NCBI RefSeq assembly: GCF_900111025.1
Contig: NZ_FOFN01000001.1
Span: 1,302,001-1,366,000 of the forward strand
Direction: 5' to 3'
Length of the DNA: 64,000 bases
Origin: Hyunsoonleella jejuensis
GTDB taxonomy: Bacteria; Bacteroidota; Bacteroidia; Flavobacteriales; Flavobacteriaceae
The first letter of the stretch is position 1. The number at the start of each line of letters is the position of its first letter. Under the pieces are notes generated by a model. It saw only the letters and a list, made by a program, of their open reading frames with translations, searched no databases and had not been told where the DNA came from. This document shows positions 25,767 through 33,451 of the stretch, in pieces. Made by a program: the position numbers and the translations under genes.

Positions 25767-26928
25767 TTGTAGGTTTTGAATATTTTATCAAATAAATATA
25801 TCTGATAAAAAGTGCAATTAATAAAGGTATCAATCCTATGGCAAATACTTGCACCCCTGTTATCCAATGAAAAATCAATAGGCAAAGTAAAATCACTAAA
25901 AACTTTAAATACTTATTAAACCAATTACTCATCTTATTTTTAAAAAGCTGAAATAGTATAATAATATTCAATGGGTTTGCCCATAGTAAATTATAGTTGT
26001 TCTGAGTGGTTTGATGATCTGTAGCAAACCACAAAAGCAAAATCATAATTCCAGCTAAACCTGTAATACTAAAAAGAATAATGTCTAAAACTTTTGTGCG
26101 CTTTTGTTTTTTATAATCCTTATAAGTAATGAAAACAATGAGTAATGCTATTGCCCCGAAAATAAATAACGGACTCAAGAAAAAGTTTGAGTTTGCATTT
26201 TTAGGAGTTGCCTCATACAAAACTCTGCTTCCCTTTACTAAAGGTGTTTTTTTGCTATTTATAGTGGCGTTTTCAAAAAAAGCATAAATATTCTTTGGTA
26301 AAAACATGTGCTGTTCAGGAGTAGCGTATCTATCAATAACTGACCCAAGCGCTAAATCTATTCCTAAACTCCCCCATGAATTCTTATTCAAATTATTTTG
26401 AATTAAAGTTCTAAATGTCGCTTCTTGATAGTTTTTCGGAATATTAAAGGTGATAGGGTTCTCAGTGGCAATTTCTGTTACGTCTTTAATTTTTGTAGCA
26501 CAATTATCAAACAAAAAGTCATATAAATATCTGCGATTTTTGGGTTTGTAGTTTTCTGTGAGGTAAGCAAAAAGCTTTTGTTTTTCAACAAAAGTTAAAT
26601 TCAAGGTTTGTGATTTGATACTTCTATTTTGCTCCATGTAGGCTCTATAGAAATCGTTAAATGTATTCAAGCCAATTAGATAGTTGAGCTTCCCTTGGGC
26701 AAACTTCAAAATAAAATTAGGCGCCTCAAAGTCGTAAACACCATAATTAAATACAATATCATACCCTTTTGTGTTATCCTTAATTCTAAATCCGCTGTGT
26801 CCGAATGCATCGTTTAGTGTATTGCCTGGGCCAACAGTAAGCACACTTATTTCTGCACTTTCAGAAAGTTCTTGTGCAGGTAGTAAAAAAGAGTAAAAAA
26901 GAGTAAAAAATACTAGAAGATATCGCAT
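25753..26928 (-). CDS. DUF4105 / Lnb-type lipoprotein N-acyltransferase-like membrane protein
   Basis: A 391-residue protein with a signal peptide (residues 1-18), a periplasmic domain of about 210 residues, and five C-terminal membrane helices. The periplasmic domain carries the DUF4105 marks FGHSGFRI and FDNCATKIKD; the His and Cys look like a papain-type pair. DUF4105 proteins in Bacteroides were reported as the lipoprotein N-acyltransferase Lnb, so lipoprotein maturation is the likely role. The start overlaps the stop of the PorV/PorQ-like gene (TAATG). The first codons contain a 10-bp tandem repeat. Specific activity in this organism is inferred from the family. Confidence 0.75.
   Translation of the reverse strand: MRYLLVFFTLFYSFLLPAQELSESAEISVLTVGPGNTLNDAFGHSGFRIKDNTKGYDIVFNYGVYDFEAPNFILKFAQGKLNYLIGLNTFNDFYRAYMEQNRSIKSQTLNLTFVEKQKLFAYLTENYKPKNRRYLYDFLFDNCATKIKDVTEIATENPITFNIPKNYQEATFRTLIQNNLNKNSWGSLGIDLALGSVIDRYATPEQHMFLPKNIYAFFENATINSKKTPLVKGSRVLYEATPKNANSNFFLSPLFIFGAIALLIVFITYKDYKKQKRTKVLDIILFSITGLAGIMILLLWFATDHQTTQNNYNLLWANPLNIIILFQLFKNKMSNWFNKYLKFLVILLCLLIFHWITGVQVFAIGLIPLLIALFIRYIYLIKYSKPTITAP
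26882..26910 (-). repeat. 10-bp tandem repeat, about three units, inside a signal-peptide coding region
   Basis: The + strand reads AGTAAAAAAG twice and then AGTAAAAAA, giving 2.9 perfect units. It covers codons 7-16 of the lnb-like gene, in the hydrophobic part of the signal peptide. Because the unit is not a multiple of three, gain or loss of one unit would shift the frame. Whether it varies in nature is unknown. Confidence 0.8.
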
Positions 26929-28025
26929 TATCTAAAGATACTAAAATCAAGTTTTAAAGAAAACACGTTAGAATAAAGTGCCACACTTTGGTCGCCAATA
27001 TCGGTAAACGCATAATCAATCTGTACACCATTATATTTAAATCCTAATCCAAAACTTGGCTGAAAGGTTAACTGCTCGGAATTGTCAATTTGTAATTCAT
27101 TTTGAAAATTACCCATACCGCCCCTTAAATATACCATATCTACGTAACTAAATTCGAAACCTAACGCGGGATTTACACTTGCAAATGCTGAGGAGAAAAC
27201 ATCATTATTTTCTTCAAATCGTATATTAAGATTAGCAGATGCTAAAAGTGTATAATCGTAGTGGAATGTCATTAATTTTGAAATTCCAATTTGTAATTTG
27301 GGAATAGTTATTTCGGTAGTTTCGGGCAACTCTTGGTTTTGTCCTTCAACAGCGTCTCTTATAGTCTCAAACTCACCTTCATCGATAGCCCAAGCATTAA
27401 AAGTGGTTGTAATATCTCGTGCCATTACACCAAATTTCCAATCATTTTGTGTTTCAAATTGTACACCTACATCCAGACCAAATCCCCAAGACGATGCAAA
27501 ATCTCCAATAATTCTTCGGATTACCTTAGCATTTACTCCATAATTTAAACCTTGCACAGGCATTTTTCTCGCGTAAGAAAACGTAAGGCCATAATCTGCG
27601 GTAGAGAATAAGCTAATTCTATCGTAATTAATATTCCCTTGTTCATCAATAAGTTGTGTGGTGTTTAAAATGTCATCGACTGCAAATCTTATTAACGAAA
27701 TTCCAATAGCACTTCTATTATCTAAAGGCATTGCGAAAGCAGCATAATCATAATTGGCAATATTGGCAAAATAACTGGAGTGCATAAGTGCCAATTGGTT
27801 GTCTTCTATATGTACCAATCCAGCTGGATTCCAGTAACCAGCATTTACATCATTAGAATGCGCCGTAACTGCACTGCTCATTCCCAAAGCACCAGCATCT
27901 ACACCAATATTCATAAACTCGTTAGAGTATTTTCTAACGGTTTGACTTAGTAGTGAAAACGATATTAAACTTAATAATGCGGTTATGTAATATCTCAATC
28001 GCAATTTTTTTACAAAGATGCACAT
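26928..28025 (-). CDS. PorV/PorQ family outer-membrane beta-barrel protein
   Basis: A FadL-like barrel protein of about 365 residues. After an N-terminal signal segment (YYITALLSLISFSLLSQ) comes NIGVDAGALGMSSAVTAHSNDVNAG, then YWNPAGL, the hallmark start of PorV/PorQ-type proteins (alpha-helical plug, G-A-x-x-x-G-M-x-x-A, and N-P-A-G-L). Alternating strands follow to the end (LKLDFSIFR). PorQ-like proteins are accessory to the type IX secretion system, and cargo with T9SS sorting domains is encoded further along. I prefer the ATG at 28025 to the one at 28058, because it puts basic residues just before the signal helix. Coupled to the lnb-like gene downstream. Confidence 0.75.
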   Translation of the reverse strand: MCIFVKKLRLRYYITALLSLISFSLLSQTVRKYSNEFMNIGVDAGALGMSSAVTAHSNDVNAGYWNPAGLVHIEDNQLALMHSSYFANIANYDYAAFAMPLDNRSAIGISLIRFAVDDILNTTQLIDEQGNINYDRISLFSTADYGLTFSYARKMPVQGLNYGVNAKVIRRIIGDFASSWGFGLDVGVQFETQNDWKFGVMARDITTTFNAWAIDEGEFETIRDAVEGQNQELPETTEITIPKLQIGISKLMTFHYDYTLLASANLNIRFEENNDVFSSAFASVNPALGFEFSYVDMVYLRGGMGNFQNELQIDNSEQLTFQPSFGLGFKYNGVQIDYAFTDIGDQSVALYSNVFSLKLDFSIFR

Positions 28026-28145
28026 TATACATTTTTTATCATAACATATACAGGACAAAACAAGGCGTTTAGCTTTTTGTCACTTTCTTATCTTAGACAA
28101 AAGTTAACCTATAAACTACAAAATGTAGCAGATATTGCACAATAC

Positions 28146-28177
28146 TTGCAAGAGACTAAAATTGTTTGTTATTTTTA
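28146..28177 (+). promoter_or_regulatory. Candidate flavobacterial promoter of pssA
   Basis: TTG at 28146-28148 and TATTTTTA at 28170-28177 are separated by 21 bp. This fits the Bacteroidota pattern TTG-N17-23-TAnnTTTG with one mismatch at the last base. The start codon lies 15 bp downstream. Confidence 0.4.
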
Positions 28178-28192
28178 CCAAAACATTAATTT

Positions 28193-28939
28193 ATGAAGCA
28201 ATATATACCCAATGGATTAACACTTCTAAATTTATTTTGCGGCAGTATTGCAGTGATTTATGTTGTGAACGATAATTTTGTTGCAACGGCTTTGTTTGTG
28301 TTTTTAGGTATATTCTTTGACTTTTTTGATGGATTTGCAGCAAGAAAACTAAATGTACAAAGTGAGTTGGGTTTACAACTAGATTCGTTAGCTGATGTGG
28401 TAACTAGTGGTTTGGTACCGGGAATTGTGATGTTTAAGTTGTTAGGTTTAACTCAAGTAGGATGGTTTGATAACTATCAAAATGATGTTCAAACGTTTTT
28501 ATATGAATTAACGGGCGGAAGTTTTTTGCCAATTGTAGGATTAACAGTAACCTTGGCATCAGCCTACAGGCTGGCGAAATTCAATATAGATTCAGAACAA
28601 CAAAGTTACTTTAGAGGGTTGCCAACACCAGCAAATGCGCTTTTAATTATCTCTTTACCTTTAATTTTAGAATTTCAAAATAATGATATTATCAATGCTA
28701 TTATCCTTAACAAATGGTTTTTAATTGGGTTGACGATTTTTAGCTGTTGGATTTTGAACTCTAACGTAAAACTCTTCGCTTTAAAGTTTAAAGACTATAG
28801 TTTTAAAGCTAATGCCACAAGGTACATCTTCATAATTTTATGCTTGGTATTGCTTATTGTATTGCATTTTGCCGCAATACCTGTTATTATATTGCTTTAC
28901 ATTGGTATGTCTATGCTAGATAACCTTACCTCAAAATAA
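28193..28939 (+). CDS. pssA: CDP-diacylglycerol--serine O-phosphatidyltransferase
   Basis: A 248-residue integral membrane enzyme that makes phosphatidylserine, the precursor of phosphatidylethanolamine. The CDP-alcohol phosphatidyltransferase signature D-G-x2-A-R-x8-G-x3-D-x3-D is intact in DGFAARKLNVQ followed by SELGLQLDSLAD. Six to seven hydrophobic helices fill the rest, and the N-terminus YIPNGLTLLNLFCGSIAV is typical of PssA. Its start is well supported by the promoter-like site just upstream. The DUF808 gene follows after 13 bp, probably on the same mRNA. Confidence 0.92.
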   Translation: MKQYIPNGLTLLNLFCGSIAVIYVVNDNFVATALFVFLGIFFDFFDGFAARKLNVQSELGLQLDSLADVVTSGLVPGIVMFKLLGLTQVGWFDNYQNDVQTFLYELTGGSFLPIVGLTVTLASAYRLAKFNIDSEQQSYFRGLPTPANALLIISLPLILEFQNNDIINAIILNKWFLIGLTIFSCWILNSNVKLFALKFKDYSFKANATRYIFIILCLVLLIVLHFAAIPVIILLYIGMSMLDNLTSK

Positions 28940-28952
28940 TTAATAAAAAAAT

Positions 28953-29849
28953 ATGGCTTCAGGATTTTTTGCACTGTTAGATGATATAGCTGCCTTAATG
29001 GATGATGTGGTGGTAATGAGTAAGATTTCCACTAAGAAAACAGCAGGAATTCTAGGCGACGATTTGGCTGTAAATGCTGAAAAGGCCACGGGATTTGTGG
29101 CTTCTCGGGAGTTACCCGTGTTATGGGCCATTACTAAAGGTTCTGCACTTAACAAATTAATTATTTTGCCCGTAGCTTTCCTTTTAAGTGCTTTTGTGCC
29201 CATTGCGGTAACGGTTGCTTTGGTACTTGGGGGGTTGTACTTGGCGTACGAAGGAGCTGAAAAAATTTATGAGTATTTTTTCCATAAAAGTCATATAGAT
29301 GCGCATAGGGTCTACACTAAAAATCCGTTAACCAAAGAAGAACAAGAAATTGCTGAAAAAAAGAAAATTAAATCCGCCATTTTTACCGATTTCATATTGT
29401 CTGTTGAAATTGTAATTATTGCTCTAGGAACCGTAATGGGGCGCGATATTTTATTTCAAATTTTGGTAGTATCTATTGTCTGTATTGTTGCCACTGTTGG
29501 TGTTTATGGTATCGTAGCGCTGATAGTTAGAATGGATGATTTTGGTTACAGATTGGTAAAATTAGGTAAGGAAAAAGGTGCGTTAAATCACATTGGAAAT
29601 TTCCTAATTCGTGCTTTACCAATTGTTATCAAAAGTTTAGCAGTAATAGGTACAATTGCTTTGATTTTGGTTGCTGGAGGTATCTTTGTGCATCACATAG
29701 AATTTATCCACCACTTAGTAGAAACTGTAAGTTTACCTTCAATAGTCATTGAGTTTATTGTTGGATTGCTAGTGGGAATACTTGCCGTGGTGTTAGTAAA
29801 TGGGTTTAAATATATTTTGAAAGCTATTAAGGATAAAAAGAAGAACTAA
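28953..29849 (+). CDS. DUF808 (YedI-like) inner-membrane protein
   Basis: A 298-residue protein closely following the DUF808/YedI pattern: [20 protein letters not shown] at the N-terminus, then [28 protein letters not shown], and four or five membrane helices. YedI-type proteins have no established biochemical role. It is probably cotranscribed with pssA, which hints at an envelope function without proving it. Its stop overlaps the convergent lptB stop by 4 bp, so the two transcripts must run into each other. Confidence 0.85.
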   Translation: MASGFFALLDDIAALMDDVVVMSKISTKKTAGILGDDLAVNAEKATGFVASRELPVLWAITKGSALNKLIILPVAFLLSAFVPIAVTVALVLGGLYLAYEGAEKIYEYFFHKSHIDAHRVYTKNPLTKEEQEIAEKKKIKSAIFTDFILSVEIVIIALGTVMGRDILFQILVVSIVCIVATVGVYGIVALIVRMDDFGYRLVKLGKEKGALNHIGNFLIRALPIVIKSLAVIGTIALILVAGGIFVHHIEFIHHLVETVSLPSIVIEFIVGLLVGILAVVLVNGFKYILKAIKDKKKN

Positions 29850-30586
29850 TCTCTAATCTTCTTCTTGCGTAGTTCAAAATTCTGACCCAAATATACTTTT
29901 CGTACCATGGCATCTTCTGCCAATTCTTCTGGTACACCAGCTTTTAAAATACCACCTTCAAACATTAAATAAGTTCTGTCTGTAATGGCAAGGGTTTCTT
30001 GTACGTTGTGATCGGTTATTAAAATACCGATGTTCTTTTTGGTAAGTTGTGCTACGATACGCTGAATATCTTCTACAGCTACAGGGTCTACTCCTGCAAA
30101 TGGTTCATCTAAAAGAATAAAACTCGGGTCGGTTGCCAGGGCGCGTGCAATTTCAGTACGGCGACGCTCCCCACCTGAGAGTAAATCGCCTCTGTTTTTT
30201 CGAATATGCCCCAAACCAAATTCCTCAATAAGAGATTCCATTTTCATGTGTTGCTCTTTTTTGCTCAATTTCGTAAGCTGTAACACACTCAAAATATTAT
30301 CTTCAATACTTAATTTTCTGAATACTGAAGCTTCCTGGGCCAAATACCCAATACCGTTTTGTGCACGCTTGTACATTGGGTATTTAGTGATTTCGGTATT
30401 ATCTAGATAAATATGGCCGCCGTTTGGTTTTATAAGACCTACAATCATATAAAAGGATGTAGTTTTACCAGCACCGTTGGGCCCTAAAAGACCAACAATT
30501 TCCCCTTGATTTACCTCAAGAGAAACGTCTTTTACTACTTTTCGTCCGCTGTAGGACTTCATTAAATTTTCGGCTCTTAGAATCAT
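29846..30586 (-). CDS. lptB: LPS export ABC transporter ATP-binding protein
   Basis: A 246-residue ABC ATPase that powers extraction of lipopolysaccharide from the inner membrane by LptFG. Walker A is GPNGAGKTT, the Q-loop is in [14 protein letters not shown], the signature is [16 protein letters not shown], and Walker B is [13 protein letters not shown], followed by the switch His in [17 protein letters not shown] and GERRR are the specific marks of LptB rather than amino-acid transporters. LptF/G/C genes are not adjacent. LPS made with the sugar locus would depend on this system. Confidence 0.93.
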   Translation of the reverse strand: MILRAENLMKSYSGRKVVKDVSLEVNQGEIVGLLGPNGAGKTTSFYMIVGLIKPNGGHIYLDNTEITKYPMYKRAQNGIGYLAQEASVFRKLSIEDNILSVLQLTKLSKKEQHMKMESLIEEFGLGHIRKNRGDLLSGGERRRTEIARALATDPSFILLDEPFAGVDPVAVEDIQRIVAQLTKKNIGILITDHNVQETLAITDRTYLMFEGGILKAGVPEELAEDAMVRKVYLGQNFELRKKKIRD

Positions 30587-31018
30587 GGGTGCAATTACGG
30601 GAATTTTAATTAATTGTGGAAATTGTATGCGATGTATAACGTTTCGTTAACGGTTTTTGTTGTTCAATTTTGTGATATGTTGGGGTTGGCGCGTTTAGAT
30701 TATAAAGAAAAACCATGATTTTTAATTGTTCATTTTGCCTTGATGCAAAACGAACCAAAAGATCACGGTCAAGTCAAGGAATTTTTCATTTCTTATTGAA
30801 ATGAAAACCGATTTGAAAACTCCGTGTCGAACTGCGTTCTCCTGTTCTCGGAGCTTTTCTTCATCTATTCTGCGCCTTGACGCTCAATTCTACGAATTGA
30901 CTAGGGTGTTGACTTTGTATTATTTTACCTTTTATTCAGAATTTGTTTTTAATTTTCTAAAATTTAAGCCAAAAAAACCTGCGGATAAGAAATAATTGGG
31001 GTCATGGAATTATTTTTG
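30587..31018. other. Gene-free stretch with several inverted repeats
   Basis: No convincing gene here. The DNA holds a perfect 10-bp inverted repeat with a 5-nt loop (30783-30792 and 30798-30807), a CCTTGA/TCAAGG pair (30738-30743 and 30774-30779) and a CTCCG/CGGAG pair (30820-30824 and 30849-30853). From memory, a sequence like that at 30731-30860 recurs in noncoding DNA of other flavobacteria, but I could not check this. A 64-codon frame at 30801 has no homology that I recognise. The A+T-rich part near 30600-30680 would hold the lptB promoter. Confidence 0.55.
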
Positions 31019-31117
31019 CAAGCTAACCCCACGCTAGGGATTGAACGGCATGTTTGAAATCCCCGACGCAGGAGGGATTGAGTAGTGAAAGCCCGACCCT
31101 TGTGGTAGCGCCCAAAT
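31019..31117 (-). repeat. Dispersed noncoding repeat, copy 1 (downstream of the AhpD-like gene)
   Basis: Read on the minus strand it starts with TATTTGGGCGCTA five bases after the stop codon of the AhpD-like gene, continues with AAGGGTCGGGCTTT, and ends with CTAGCGTGGGGTTAGCTT. Inside, AATCCC (31058-31063) and GGGATT (31074-31079) can form a hairpin, and AGGGATTGA occurs twice (31036 and 31073). A second, more decayed copy lies at 35679-35775 in the same orientation relative to its upstream gene. It is richer in G+C than its surroundings. The function is unknown; a structured 3' RNA element, REP-like element or MITE are options. Confidence 0.65.
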
Positions 31118-31121
31118 AGTT

Positions 31122-31466
31122 TTACTGATTTTCTAAGGCATCCCAAAACTCGTAAGCGCGACGTAAATGTGGAATTACTATGGTGCCTCCAACCAATGTT
31201 GCAATACTTAAAGCTTCGACTACTTCTTCTTTCTTTAAGCCTAGTTTATAGCTCGTTTCTAAATGGTATTTTACACAATCGTCGCATCGTAACACTGCAG
31301 ATGCTACAAGTCCTAAAAGTTCTTTAGTTTTAATATCTAAAGCACCTTCTGCATAGGCGTTAGTGTCTAGATTAAAAATGCGTTTAATAACTTTATTGTT
31401 GTCTGACAAAATTTTATCGTTCATCTTGGAACGATAGGCATTAAATTCTTCAACCGGATTAGACAT
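31122..31466 (-). CDS. Carboxymuconolactone decarboxylase/AhpD-like protein
   Basis: A small all-helical protein of 114 residues. The redox-type motif RCDDCVKYH (C-x2-C-x3-H) and LGLKKEEVVEALSIA match the AhpD-like branch of the carboxymuconolactone decarboxylase family. Such proteins reduce peroxides or act as disulfide partners; lone members are rarely characterised. Its start overlaps the tatC gene by 8 bp, so kdsD, tatC and this gene form one minus-strand operon. The noncoding repeat begins immediately after its stop. Confidence 0.85.
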   Translation of the reverse strand: MSNPVEEFNAYRSKMNDKILSDNNKVIKRIFNLDTNAYAEGALDIKTKELLGLVASAVLRCDDCVKYHLETSYKLGLKKEEVVEALSIATLVGGTIVIPHLRRAYEFWDALENQ

Positions 31467-32283
31467 GGGCTTTGGCTTTTTTACGTTGACCTTTTATAAC
31501 GAGTTTTGAAATATAAATACTCACCTGATATAACACTAGAATTGGAATGGCCACTATAATTTGACTAGCAATATCTGGAGGCGTGATTATAGCGGAGAGT
31601 ATTAAAACGATAACTAAGGCGTACTTTCTATATTTTTTTAGGAACTCTGGTGTAACTAAACCTACTTTGGTTAAAAAGTAAATGATAATGGGCAATTCAA
31701 AAATTAGGCCGGAAGCTAAAACAGAAGCCCTCACCAAACCAATGTAGGAACTGATATCTATTTGATTATCTACTTTGGTTGAAATACTGTAATTAGCTAA
31801 AAAGTTAATGGAAAGTGGGCATATAATATAATAGCCAAATAATACACCTAGGAAGAACAAAAATGAAGATATGATTATAAATCCACGGGAATGCTTACGT
31901 TCTTTAGCATGCATTGCAGGGCTTATGAATTTCCATAATTCAAAAATTACATATGGAAACGAAATGATAAAACCTCCGAGTATTGCTGTCCAAATATCGG
32001 CAGAAAATTGTCCTGCCATAGTCCTGTTTTGCAGTATTAACGGAATTTTATCACCACAAAATGTAGTATCCACGTTAATAAAATTGGCACATTTGCACAA
32101 GAAATCGTAGGTAGGGAACGTCATTTCTAGCGGTGCAAAAATAATTTCATCAAAAATAAATCTGCTCGATAAAAAAGCAATCGTGCCAACAACAACTATA
32201 GCTATTACAATTCTAATTAAATGCCAGCGTAATTCTTCTAGATGGTCTAAAAAAGACATCTCGTTTACATCTTTCTTTGCCAT
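31459..32283 (-). CDS. tatC: Sec-independent protein translocase TatC
   Basis: A 274-residue six-helix membrane protein, the twin-arginine signal receptor of the Tat pathway. The N-terminus MSFLDHLEELRWHLIRI is the conserved TatC start, and PYVIFELWKFISPAMHAKERKHS is the first cytoplasmic loop signature, followed by FFLGVLFGYY. A periplasmic loop of about 50 residues with three cysteines (FLCKCANF, FCGDK) is longer than in E. coli TatC. No tatA is next to it. It overlaps kdsD by one base and the AhpD-like gene by 8 bp. Confidence 0.92.
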   Translation of the reverse strand: MAKKDVNEMSFLDHLEELRWHLIRIVIAIVVVGTIAFLSSRFIFDEIIFAPLEMTFPTYDFLCKCANFINVDTTFCGDKIPLILQNRTMAGQFSADIWTAILGGFIISFPYVIFELWKFISPAMHAKERKHSRGFIIISSFLFFLGVLFGYYIICPLSINFLANYSISTKVDNQIDISSYIGLVRASVLASGLIFELPIIIYFLTKVGLVTPEFLKKYRKYALVIVLILSAIITPPDIASQIIVAIPILVLYQVSIYISKLVIKGQRKKAKAHV

Positions 32284-33248
32284 TATATAATACCTTCTTT
32301 TACTAAATCGTGTAAATGGATAACGCCAGCGTATTTGCCGTTGTCTTCAACTAAAAGTTGGGTTATCTCATTATCCTCCATGAGTTCTTTTGCGTCAATA
32401 GCCATAGCATCTTGCGCAATGCGTTTAGGATTTTCACTCATAATATCTTTCGCTGTTAATGCCGCAAAATTATCAGTTTTACTTAACATTCTTCGTAAAT
32501 CCCCATCAGTAATTACACCAACAATGCTATCGTTTTCTACTACTGCAGTTACACCTAATAATTTTTCTGAAATTTCAACAATAACATCTTTTATGCTCGC
32601 ATTGGCATCAACTTGAGGTTTTTGGTTTACCGACGAAATATCGTTCACCCTTAAATATAGTCTTTTCCCTAATGAACCTCCTGGATGATATTTCGCAAAG
32701 TCTTTACTAGAGAATCCGCGCTTTTCTAATAGGCAAATAGCAAGCGCATCACCCATAACCAATTGAGCAGTTGTGCTTGTGGTTGGGGCTAGATTATTTG
32801 GGCAAGCTTCTTTTTCAACATAGGTATTTAAAACAAAATCGGCTTGCTGACCTAAAAAGGATATACTGTTTCCAGTAATAGCTATCATTTTATTTTTGGC
32901 CCTCTTTATTAAAGGTACTAGTACTTTTATTTCAGGAGTATTGCCACTTTTAGAAATGCAAATAACTACATCATCTTTTAAGATTAGACCTAAATCGCCA
33001 TGAATAGCATCGGCTGCATGCATGAAAATAGCAGGCGTGCCAGTGGAATTTAGTGTTGCCACAATTTTACTAGCAATTATAGCACTTTTACCAATACCTG
33101 TAATAACTACCCGTCCTTTAGAATTAAAAATAAGGTTTACGGCATTGGCAAAATCGTCATCAATTAAAGTAGATAAATGTAAGATGGCATTTGCCTCTAT
33201 CTCTATAGTTTGTTTTGCCGCAGCTATAATTCCTGCTTTACTATTCAA
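32283..33248 (-). CDS. kdsD: Arabinose-5-phosphate isomerase (KpsF/GutQ family)
   Basis: A 321-residue enzyme converting ribulose-5-phosphate to arabinose-5-phosphate, the first step to Kdo for LPS or capsule. The N-terminal SIS domain has VVITGIGKSAIIASKI, the ATLNSTGTPAIFMHAADAIHGDLG block with the family's catalytic His, and ISKSGNTPEI. Two CBS domains fill residues 205-321 (VIVGVITDGDLRRML and ITQLLVEDNGKYAGVIHLHDL). It is far from the sugar locus, as is common for a core Kdo gene. Start chosen at MNSKAGIIAAA; an inverted repeat TTGTTA/TAACAA lies about 40 bp upstream. Confidence 0.9.
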   Translation of the reverse strand: MNSKAGIIAAAKQTIEIEANAILHLSTLIDDDFANAVNLIFNSKGRVVITGIGKSAIIASKIVATLNSTGTPAIFMHAADAIHGDLGLILKDDVVICISKSGNTPEIKVLVPLIKRAKNKMIAITGNSISFLGQQADFVLNTYVEKEACPNNLAPTTSTTAQLVMGDALAICLLEKRGFSSKDFAKYHPGGSLGKRLYLRVNDISSVNQKPQVDANASIKDVIVEISEKLLGVTAVVENDSIVGVITDGDLRRMLSKTDNFAALTAKDIMSENPKRIAQDAMAIDAKELMEDNEITQLLVEDNGKYAGVIHLHDLVKEGII

Positions 33249-33451
33249 AATCTTTATGTTTTAATGTAATTGTACTCAATTAAAGATTTTGTTATCTTTA
33301 ACAATAGTCAATTTAAAATTTTATTGTAAATTCAAGTTTCGTTACAAAACTAACGAAAAAAAGAATGAGGACTCTCCATATTGATTGCTAAATTAATAAG
33401 TAAATGAAGCAACGTATGATAATTAATTAGTTAATAAATTTTCAAGATTTT

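Noticed and set aside
28116-28128. CTACA-AAA-TGTAG inverted repeat in the PorV/PorQ-pssA divergent region
   Set aside because: Arms of only five bases; too short to claim a regulatory site.
30801-30995. 64-codon + strand frame in the noncoding block
   Set aside because: It runs through inverted repeats, has no recognisable motif, and its composition follows the repeat rather than a codon bias.
30964-31146. 60-codon minus-strand frame over repeat copy 1
   Set aside because: It overlaps the end of the AhpD-like gene and exactly covers the noncoding repeat; the apparent protein has no family resemblance.
33289-33304. TTGTTA/TAACAA inverted repeat upstream of kdsD as an operator
   Set aside because: Six-bp arms in A+T-rich DNA are expected by chance; there is no second site to support it.
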